Source: Deltaproteobacteria bacterium
GTDB taxonomy: Bacteria > Desulfobacterota > Binatia > Binatales > Binataceae
Direction: 5' to 3'
DNA length: 5,509 nt
NCBI GenBank assembly: GCA_021780585.1
Contig: JAJXYM010000028.1
Span: 1-5,509 of the forward strand
Shown here piece after piece: positions 1 to 5,052 of the stretch. The notes under the pieces are model-generated. The model ran no database searches. It saw only the letters and a list, made by a program, of their open reading frames with translations, and was not told the DNA's origin. Positions within the stretch are counted from its first letter, which is position 1. Each line of letters starts with the position of its first letter. The position numbers were made by a program, and so were the translations under genes.

Positions 1-76
1 TGCGTGGCGCTCCGGTTGAAGAATTGGGCGGGGTCTGGTAGTTGAACGCAGCGGCGGCGGGGGCCGGTTTCGCCAT
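1..76 (-). CDS. Possible 5' end of a divergent gene (partial)
   Basis: On the minus strand an ATG at 76-74 opens a stop-free frame to the window edge (25 codons), beginning MAKPAPAAAAFNYQTPPNSS. About 70% of its third positions are G or C, in keeping with the real genes here. No good Shine-Dalgarno sequence lies at the usual distance; a GGAT sits about 15 nt upstream. The fragment is rich in Ala and Pro and I recognise no family. If real, 77-133 would be a short divergent promoter region. It conflicts with the plus-strand tail reading at 3-41, and at most one of the two is likely to be correct. Confidence 0.25.
   Translation of the reverse strand, partial: MAKPAPAAAAFNYQTPPNSSTGAPR
3..41 (+). 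CDS. Possible 3' tail of an upstream gene (partial)
   Basis: The frame beginning at position 3 reads RGAPVEELGGVW and ends at a TAG at 39-41. The peptide is protein-like but only 12 residues long, so no family can be named. If real, the gene would run in the same direction as the CoA-transferase and end about 90 nt before it. The other two plus frames also stop early (17-19 and 43-45), so the sequence does not force this choice. All three minus frames are open here, and one gives a competing reading as a divergent gene start at 76. Confidence 0.25.
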   Translation, partial: RGAPVEELGGVW

Positions 77-137
77 GACGACAGCGGATTCATCCGATTC
101 GATTTGGCGCGCGCGGGGCGCCGAGCGCCGCCGATGA
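75..137 (+). other. Short upstream ORF overlapping the CoA-transferase start
   Basis: An ATG at 75 opens a 20-codon reading frame (beginning MTTADSSDSIWRARGAERRR) whose TGA at 135-137 overlaps the ATG at 134-136 in an ATGA arrangement typical of translational coupling. A G-rich run lies 10-20 nt before its ATG. The CoA-transferase start itself has no clear Shine-Dalgarno sequence, so coupling from this leader is one way it could be translated. Such short frames arise easily by chance, and nothing shows that the peptide is made. Confidence 0.2.
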
Positions 138-1327
138 CGCCCGCGCGTACGGGTCCGCTCGCGGATGTGCGGATTATCGATCTGACGCAGGCGCTGGCGG
201 GACCGTACTGCACGATGCTGCTGGCCGATCTGGGCGCCGACGTGATCAAGGTCGAGCCGCCGCACGGCGACATGGCGCGGACGCTCGGGCCGCCGTTTCC
301 GGATCGGGCGGGATGCGATTATTCGCCGTATTTCGCCAGTATCAATCGCAACAAACGCAGTATCGTGCTCGACCTCAAAAGCGACGCGGGGCGCGCGACG
401 CTGTTCAAATTGATCGAGCGGGCTGACGCGGTGGTCGAGAACGCGCGCGCCGGCGTGATGGACGCGCTCGGAATCGGTTACGAGACGCTGAGCGCGCGCA
501 ATCCGGCGCTGGTCTATGCGGCGGTGCGCGGCTTCGGCGATCCGCGCACCGGGCGTGGTCCGTATACGGATTGGCCGGCGTTCGATATCGTCGCGCAATG
601 CATGGGCGGGCTGGTCGGGATGAGCGGTCCGGCGGGCGGCGAAGGTTTCCGCTGCGGCGCCGGGGTCGGCGATATCTATCCCGGCACGCTCGCGGCGCTG
701 GGCGTGGTCGCGGCGATTCACGCCGCGCGGGTCGGCGGCAAGGGCCAGTTCCTCGACGTCGCGATGTACGACGCGGTGCTGGCCCTGTGCGAAGTGATCG
801 TTTACACGTGGTCCCTGACCGGCAAGACGATCGCTCCGAGCGGCAACTCAAGCCGGATTATCGTGCCCTTCGATATTTTCGCCACGGCCGACGGCGCGGT
901 GGCGATCGCGGCGCCGACGGATAATCAATGGGCGGCGCTATGCCGCGCGATGGACCGCGCGGAGCTGATCGCGGACGATCGCACGCGCAGCAATCCGCGG
1001 CGGGTCGCCAACGGCGAGTTCGTGCGCGACCTGATTCGCGCCTGGACGGCGGCGCGATCGACGGGCGAAATCGTCGCCGCGCTGGGCGGCAAGGTTCCCG
1101 TCGGCCCGGTGAACACGGCGCGGGAGATTTTCGCGGATCCGCACGCGCGCGCCCGCGGAATGCTGGTCGAAGTCCAGCCGCCCGGCGACAATCCGGCGCT
1201 GACGATCGCCGGTCCCGCGATCAAGCTCACGCGCACCCCCGCCGAAATCCGGTCGCGCGCGCCGATGCTGGGCGAGCATGGCGCGGAAATTCTCGCCGAA
1301 CTCGGGATCACGCGGGCGGAAGATTAG
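134..1327 (+). CDS. Class III CoA-transferase, CaiB/BaiF family
   Basis: This gene encodes a 397-residue cytoplasmic enzyme of normal length for family III CoA-transferases, which move CoA from an acyl-CoA donor to a free carboxylic acid. The N-terminal LADVRIIDLTQALAGPYCTM (9-28) followed by LADLGADVIKVEPP (30-43) is the family's Rossmann-type start. NRNKRSIVLDLKS lies at 71-83. GDIYPG at 179-184 carries Asp180, which aligns with the catalytic Asp that forms the acyl-anhydride (Asp169 in formyl-CoA transferase), and GKGQFLDVAMYDAV follows at 203-216. PVGPVNTAREIFADPHARAR (322-341) is the usual C-terminal signature. ATG 134 is chosen because the homology begins at about residue 9; a TTG at 104 would add ten Arg/Ala-rich residues. 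No clear ribosome site precedes either start. The lyase follows after 19 nt, suggesting co-transcription. The substrate is unknown; formyl/oxalate, succinyl, mesaconyl and citramalyl relatives share these motifs. Confidence 0.93.
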   Translation: MTPARTGPLADVRIIDLTQALAGPYCTMLLADLGADVIKVEPPHGDMARTLGPPFPDRAGCDYSPYFASINRNKRSIVLDLKSDAGRATLFKLIERADAVVENARAGVMDALGIGYETLSARNPALVYAAVRGFGDPRTGRGPYTDWPAFDIVAQCMGGLVGMSGPAGGEGFRCGAGVGDIYPGTLAALGVVAAIHAARVGGKGQFLDVAMYDAVLALCEVIVYTWSLTGKTIAPSGNSSRIIVPFDIFATADGAVAIAAPTDNQWAALCRAMDRAELIADDRTRSNPRRVANGEFVRDLIRAWTAARSTGEIVAALGGKVPVGPVNTAREIFADPHARARGMLVEVQPPGDNPALTIAGPAIKLTRTPAEIRSRAPMLGEHGAEILAELGITRAED

Positions 1328-1335
1328 CCCTCAGC

Positions 1336-1340
1336 GGAGA
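1336..1340 (+). promoter_or_regulatory. Ribosome binding site for the lyase gene
   Basis: GGAGA, followed by AAG, lies six nt before the ATG at 1347. It is the clearest Shine-Dalgarno sequence in the window. It decides the start of the lyase at 1347 rather than in-frame codons further upstream, which would overlap the end of the CoA-transferase. Confidence 0.75.
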
Positions 1341-1346
1341 AAGATC

Positions 1347-2258
1347 ATGGCGGTGCGTCTCAGGCGTTCGGAACTTTCGGTGCCCGGTTCGAATCCGAAA
1401 ATGATCGAAAAGGCGGTCGCCAGCGACGCCGACCTGGTGTTCCTCGATCTCGAGGATGCGGTCGCGCCGGCGCTCAAGGAGGCTTCGCGCGCCCACGTGA
1501 TCGCGGCGCTCAACGACCTCGATTGGGGCCGCAAGCTGCGCGCGGTCCGGGTCAACGCCGCCGAAACCAAATGGGCCCACGACGACGTGATCGAAGTGGT
1601 CGAGCGCGCCGGCGCCAAACTCGACATCATTATCCTGCCCAAGGTCAAGGCCCCGCGCGACGTCTGGTTCTTCGATACGCTGCTCGCGCAACTCGAAGCC
1701 AAGCTCGGCCTCCAGCGCCGAATCGGCCTCGAGGCGCTGATCGAGGAGACGGCGGCGCTGGCGCGGGTCGAGGAGATCGCGGCCTGCTCGCCGCGGCTGG
1801 AGGCGATTATCCTGGGCTTCGGCGATCTGTCGGCCAGCCAGGGCGTGCGCGCCGGTTTGACCGAGGCGACCGAGCCGAATCGTTATCCGGGCGACCTGTG
1901 GCATTTCGCCCGCGGCCGGATGATCGTGGCGGCGCGCGCCGCCGGAATCGACGCGATCGATGGTCCCTTCGCCAATTTTCGCGACCCCGGCGGCTACCGG
2001 CGCGACGCGGTCTGGGCGGCGACGCTGGGCGCGGTCGGCAAATGGGCGATCCACCCGAGCCAGATCGAACTCGCCAACGACGTCTTCGCGCCGACCCCGA
2101 ATGAAATCGACGTGGCCCGGCGGATGTGCGAAGCCTATTACGCCGCCGAGAAGGGCGGAGCCGGCGCGGCCGGAGCGGGCGGCATTCTGATCGACGCCGC
2201 CACCGCGCGTATCTATGAGGCGGTGCTCGAGCGCGCGCGCCTGACCGGACGCGCCTGA
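1347..2258 (+). CDS. HpcH/HpaI family CoA-ester lyase (malyl-CoA lyase/CitE-like)
   Basis: This 303-residue TIM-barrel protein belongs to the CitE/malyl-CoA lyase group of HpcH/HpaI aldolases. These perform Mg-dependent, reversible Claisen cleavage of a 3-hydroxyacyl-CoA such as malyl-, beta-methylmalyl- or citramalyl-CoA to glyoxylate or pyruvate plus acyl-CoA. Motifs in order: LSVPGSNPKMIEKA (10-23), FLDLEDAVAP (32-41), RVN with Arg68 for the carboxylate, LPKV (97-100), LEALIEETA with Glu133 and LGFGDLSAS with Asp160 as the likely metal ligands, IDGPFANFRD (204-213), GKWAIHPSQI (231-240) and a C-terminal LIDAAT whose Asp283 matches the catalytic Asp donated across subunits in malyl-CoA lyases. 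From recall, the LWHFARG and GKWAIHP segments are closer to the Rhodobacter/Chloroflexus malyl-CoA lyase branch than to citrate lyase beta subunit. A Gly/Ala-rich stretch (270-279) precedes the C-terminal lid. Homology and a good ribosome site fix the start. Substrate choice cannot be read from the motifs. Confidence 0.9.
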   Translation: MAVRLRRSELSVPGSNPKMIEKAVASDADLVFLDLEDAVAPALKEASRAHVIAALNDLDWGRKLRAVRVNAAETKWAHDDVIEVVERAGAKLDIIILPKVKAPRDVWFFDTLLAQLEAKLGLQRRIGLEALIEETAALARVEEIAACSPRLEAIILGFGDLSASQGVRAGLTEATEPNRYPGDLWHFARGRMIVAARAAGIDAIDGPFANFRDPGGYRRDAVWAATLGAVGKWAIHPSQIELANDVFAPTPNEIDVARRMCEAYYAAEKGGAGAAGAGGILIDAATARIYEAVLERARLTGRA

Positions 2259-2262
2259 ATGG

Positions 2263-2302
2263 TCGGACGCCGGCTTAAACGCTTGACAATCGCGGCGTCC
2301 GA
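2263..2302. repeat. Perfect 10-bp inverted repeat, 20-nt centre, before the dehydrogenase gene
   Basis: The left arm TCGGACGCCG (2263-2272) and right arm CGGCGTCCGA (2293-2302) are exact reverse complements separated by 20 nt. The left arm starts five nt after the lyase stop codon. The centre contains TTGACA at 2283-2288. It could be an operator for a dimeric repressor over the promoter, or an RNA hairpin that ends or attenuates transcription from the lyase gene. No T-run follows the right arm, so it is not a standard intrinsic terminator. Confidence 0.6.
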
Positions 2303-2314
2303 AAGCGATTGAAT
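2283..2314 (+). promoter_or_regulatory. Candidate sigma70-type promoter for the acyl-CoA dehydrogenase
   Basis: A perfect -35 hexamer TTGACA (2283-2288) lies in the 99-nt gap between lyase and dehydrogenase. The -10 partner is poor: TTGAAT (2309-2314) matches four of six consensus bases but at 20-nt spacing, and GATTGA (2307-2312) has better spacing but few matches. The local sequence is more A/T-rich than its surroundings. If used, transcription would start about 35 nt before the ATG at 2358. Confidence 0.35.
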
Positions 2315-2357
2315 TGATCGAGGCCCGGACGACCTGCGCCGGCGGAATGCGGACTAT

Positions 2358-3539
2358 ATGGATTTCAACTACAGCCCCCAGGACGAAGCCTTTCGCGCCG
2401 AGGTGCGCGGCTGGCTGGAGAAAAATCGCCAGTACGCGCCCTCCGGGCGCAGCCCGCTCGACGACGGCGGCAACGAGGACTGGCAAGCCCGGGTGCGCTG
2501 GCACAAGCGCCTCAATGAGGGCGGATGGGTCGCCGTCCACTGGCCGAAGGAATACGGCGGGCGCGGAGCCACCGTGATGGAGCGTCAGATTTTCCGCGAG
2601 GAGCTGGCGCGTCTGGACCTGATCGAACCGTTCCTCGGCATGGGCATCAGCCTGCTCGGCCCGACCCTGATGCATTGGGGCACCGACGCGCAGAAAAACC
2701 GCCATCTGCCGGCGATTCTGCGCGCCGACGAAGTCTGGTGCCAGGGTTATTCGGAACCCGGCTCGGGCTCCGATCTCGCCTCGCTCAAAACCCGCGCCGA
2801 GGACCACGGCGATTACTTTCTGGTCAACGGCCAGAAGGTCTGGACCTCGATGGCGCAGTTTGCCGACTGGATTTTCCTGCTGGTCCGCACCGATCCCGAG
2901 GCGCCCAAGCACAAGGGGATCAGCTACCTGCTGGTCGATATGCACAGCCCCGGAATCACGGTGCGCCCGCTGGTGCAGATGACCGGCGGCCGCGGCTTCA
3001 ACGAAGTCTTCTTCGAGGACGTGCGCGTCCCGAAGGCCAATATCGTCGGCGAAAAGAACAACGGCTGGCAGGTCGCGATCACCACGCTGATGTTCGAGCG
3101 GTCGGGAAACTACGGCGAAAGCGTGACCCAGCAGGTGCGCGAACTCGCCGAGCTGGCGCGGCGGATTCCGCGCAACGGCGCCACCGCCTGGGACGATTCC
3201 GGCGTGCGCCAGCGGATCGCCCGCTTCGCCTCCGAGGCGGTCGCGCTCAAGTACACCGCCTATCGGCAATTGACCCGCCAGCTCAAGGGGATTCCGCCCG
3301 GGCCGGAAGGCTCGCTGATGAAGCTGTGCGGCACCGAACTGGGTCTGGCGGTCGCGCTCTATGCGATGGAGCTGCTCGGGCCGTACAGCCAGATGGATTT
3401 CGAGGCGCCGTTCGCGGTCGATAGCGGTAAATGGTCGCTGCGGATGCTGGCGGCGCGCGGGCCGACGATCTACGCCGGCACCAACCAGATTCAGCACAAC
3501 ATTATCGGCGAACGGGTGCTCGGCCTGCCCAAAGGCTAG
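2358..3539 (+). CDS. Acyl-CoA dehydrogenase, FadE/PimC-like large-subunit type
   Basis: This 393-residue flavoenzyme, normal length for the family, should oxidise an acyl-CoA to the trans-2-enoyl-CoA and pass electrons to electron-transfer flavoprotein. The helical N-terminal domain begins MDFNYSPQDEAFRAEVRGWL, followed by GWVAVHWPKEYGG (56-68). The middle beta domain shows WCQGYSEPGSGSDLASLKTR (127-146), NGQKVWTS (157-164), GISYLLVDM (187-195) and NEVFFEDVRVP (215-225). The C-terminal domain ends IYAGTNQIQHNIIGERVLGL (371-390), the usual FAD/substrate segment. The position equal to the catalytic Glu of MCAD (YEGT) is Ala373. Instead Glu247, in MFER, aligns with the alternative catalytic Glu of isovaleryl-CoA dehydrogenase (LER). 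From recall, the middle domain is close to pimeloyl-CoA dehydrogenase large subunit (PimC), whose clade often pairs with a second subunit; none is seen here. Only a weak ribosome site precedes ATG 2358. The substrate is unknown. Confidence 0.93.
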   Translation: MDFNYSPQDEAFRAEVRGWLEKNRQYAPSGRSPLDDGGNEDWQARVRWHKRLNEGGWVAVHWPKEYGGRGATVMERQIFREELARLDLIEPFLGMGISLLGPTLMHWGTDAQKNRHLPAILRADEVWCQGYSEPGSGSDLASLKTRAEDHGDYFLVNGQKVWTSMAQFADWIFLLVRTDPEAPKHKGISYLLVDMHSPGITVRPLVQMTGGRGFNEVFFEDVRVPKANIVGEKNNGWQVAITTLMFERSGNYGESVTQQVRELAELARRIPRNGATAWDDSGVRQRIARFASEAVALKYTAYRQLTRQLKGIPPGPEGSLMKLCGTELGLAVALYAMELLGPYSQMDFEAPFAVDSGKWSLRMLAARGPTIYAGTNQIQHNIIGERVLGLPKG

Positions 3540-3590
3540 ACGCGATCGCTCGTCGGCGCGCCTGCGAGTACGGATTCACCGGCGCGCAAC
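3540..3590. terminator. Convergent gap with a weak hairpin
   Basis: The dehydrogenase (plus) and the ABC ATPase (minus) end tail to tail 51 nt apart. The gap holds an inverted repeat GCGCGCC (3556-3562) and GGCGCGC (3581-3587) with an 18-nt loop, which could act for both directions. Two palindromes, GCGATCGC (3542-3549) and GGCGCGCC (3555-3562), also lie here. No T-run follows the stem on either strand, so any termination would be weak or factor-dependent. Confidence 0.25.
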
Positions 3591-4289
3591 TTACGCCGTC
3601 GCCAGCAGGCGGGCGAGCGACGCGGTCGCGGGCGCGGCGCCGACGGCGTCCCAATCACCCTGCTGCACGATCCGGCCGCGCTCGATCGCCGCCACGCGCG
3701 GACAGAGCCGCGCGAGAATCTCGGCGCGATGGTCCACCGCGATCAGGATAAAGCCGAGTCGCCGCTGCCATTCGTCGAGCGCCGCCGTCAGCTCGCGAAT
3801 CAACGGACGGTCGAGCGCGACGAACGGCTCGTCGAGCAGCACCAGCGGCGGCTGTCGCGCCAGCATCCGCGCGAGCGCGACGCGACGCGCCTCCCCACCC
3901 GAAATCTTCGCCGCGCGATTGTTCCAGATCGCCGCGAGACCCAGACGCTCGCGCAGCTCCGCGATCCAGCGCGCGCCGCGGTCAACGGCGCCGTTCGCGA
4001 GTCCGAAACCGACGTTTTCGCTCACGCTCAGATGCGGAAACAGGAGGTCTTTCTGCGTCAGATAGGCGAGCGGCCGGCGATGCAGCGCAAGCGGCGGCGG
4101 ATAGAGCGTCGTCGCGCCGAGCCGGATTTCGCCGGCGTCGGGACTTTCCACCCCCGCGATACAGCCGAGAATCGTGCTCTTGCCCGCGCCCGAAGCGCCG
4201 AAGATCGCGAGCCGTTCGCCAGCCGCGAGCCGGATCTGCACGTCGACGGTGAAATCGGCGCGCGCCTTGAGAATCCGCGCGTCAAGCAT
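3591..4289 (-). CDS. ABC transporter ATP-binding protein, ModC/WtpC-like, without TOBE domain
   Basis: This 232-residue protein is the cytoplasmic ATPase of the importer encoded on the minus strand. Walker A is GASGAGKST (31-39), the Q-loop is LTQKDLLFPHLSVSENV with Gln79, the signature is ISGGEARRVALARML (129-143), Walker B is LVLLDEPF with Glu154, the D-loop is ALD (158-160) and the switch His is His187 in VDHR. All residues needed for ATP hydrolysis are present. The Q-loop LFPHLSV pattern and the signature resemble ModC and sulfate/molybdate-type ATPases. Classical ModC is about 350 residues with a C-terminal TOBE oxyanion-binding domain; this one stops soon after the nucleotide-binding domain, as some tungstate TupC-type ATPases do. 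Its ATG overlaps the permease stop by 8 nt (4282-4289), so translational coupling is likely; no strong ribosome site is seen. The ATPase assignment is firm, the substrate less so. Confidence 0.92.
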   Translation of the reverse strand: MLDARILKARADFTVDVQIRLAAGERLAIFGASGAGKSTILGCIAGVESPDAGEIRLGATTLYPPPLALHRRPLAYLTQKDLLFPHLSVSENVGFGLANGAVDRGARWIAELRERLGLAAIWNNRAAKISGGEARRVALARMLARQPPLVLLDEPFVALDRPLIRELTAALDEWQRRLGFILIAVDHRAEILARLCPRVAAIERGRIVQQGDWDAVGAAPATASLARLLATA

Positions 4290-5046
4290 CGTGCGCTTGC
4301 GCCAGCAAATGGACCAACCACGGCAGCGGCAGCGCGGTGAGCAGAAAAATCACCAGCAGCGGCATCACCGCCGGCATCCCGGCGGTCTGCAGATTGACCC
4401 AGATTTGCACGGGAATACCCGCCGGATAGTAGGCGGTTACGATCACCGCGCCAAATTCTCCGAGCGCCCGCACCCACGCGATACTGACGGCGGCCGCGAG
4501 TCCCAGCCGCGCGAGCGGAAACGTGACCCGGCGGAACACCGCCGCCGGCGCAAGGCCGAGCAACGCGGCGGTCTGTTCGAGCTCGCGCGGGACGGCGGCG
4601 ATCGCGGCGCGCGCCGCGACGATATAGTAGCCGACGCTGACGTAAACCTGGGTCACGACGAAAGCGGTCGCGCTGTTGCTCGCCGGCACGCCCAGCCGCA
4701 TCAGCAGGCCGCCGATCGCGCTCGCCGGACCGTAGGCGAGCGAGAGCAGCAGGCCCAGCGCCAGCGGCGGCATCAGGACGGAAATCAACACCGCCGCCTC
4801 CCACAGCATCCGATCGCGACCGGCGTGACGCGCCAGGTACCATGCGACCGGCGTGCCGATCGCGATTACGATCGCGATCGCCAGCGCGGTCAGCGCGAGC
4901 GAGACGCGCACCGCGGCGCCCGTCGAACCGGGAATACCGCCGTCCCAGCGCCACGGTCCGACCCGCGCGGCGAGACCCGCGAGGGGATAGAGCAGCGCGA
5001 TCGCGAACGCCGCCAACGCCAGCCGATTGATCCATTTCGATCGCAT
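4282..5046 (-). CDS. ABC transporter permease, molybdate/tungstate (ModB/WtpB) type
   Basis: This 254-residue inner-membrane protein has about six hydrophobic segments (roughly 8-27, 47-71, 84-104, 127-150, 178-206 and 226-249), as expected for a BPD-transport-type permease that works as a homodimer. The cytoplasmic EAA loop that docks on the ATPase is at 155-178 (ELEQTAALLG, then FRRVTFPL), close to its usual form. WVRALGEFGAVIVTAYYP (191-208) is the oxyanion-permease signature: RALGEFGA recalls ModB, while AVIVTAYYP recalls the archaeal-type WtpB. The gene follows the substrate-binding gene by 6 nt and overlaps the ATPase gene by 8 nt, giving the order binding protein, permease, ATPase as in modABC and wtpABC. 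The ATG at 5046 has no strong ribosome site, so it probably depends on coupling. Sulfate or another oxyanion remains possible. Confidence 0.9.
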   Translation of the reverse strand: MRSKWINRLALAAFAIALLYPLAGLAARVGPWRWDGGIPGSTGAAVRVSLALTALAIAIVIAIGTPVAWYLARHAGRDRMLWEAAVLISVLMPPLALGLLLSLAYGPASAIGGLLMRLGVPASNSATAFVVTQVYVSVGYYIVAARAAIAAVPRELEQTAALLGLAPAAVFRRVTFPLARLGLAAAVSIAWVRALGEFGAVIVTAYYPAGIPVQIWVNLQTAGMPAVMPLLVIFLLTALPLPWLVHLLAQAHDA

Positions 5047-5052
5047 TGCGCT

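Noticed and set aside
1308..3497. A 729-codon open frame on the minus strand across the lyase and dehydrogenase genes
   Set aside because: Its codons are the exact reverse complements of the codons of the two plus-strand genes, so it stays open simply because those genes use no TTA, CTA or TCA codons, as expected at high G+C. Its translation shows no recognisable domain, while the plus strand encodes two well-conserved enzymes.
3729..4340. A 203-codon plus-strand frame antisense to the ATPase
   Set aside because: It has Arg-rich composition and no family pattern, and it is fully opposed by an ATPase with all motifs intact.
4058..5035. A 325-codon minus-strand frame overlapping permease and ATPase
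   Set aside because: It is Arg/Ala/Gly-rich with no membrane segments or ATPase motifs, whereas the neighbouring frame gives a clear permease and then a clear ATPase. It is an off-frame shadow.
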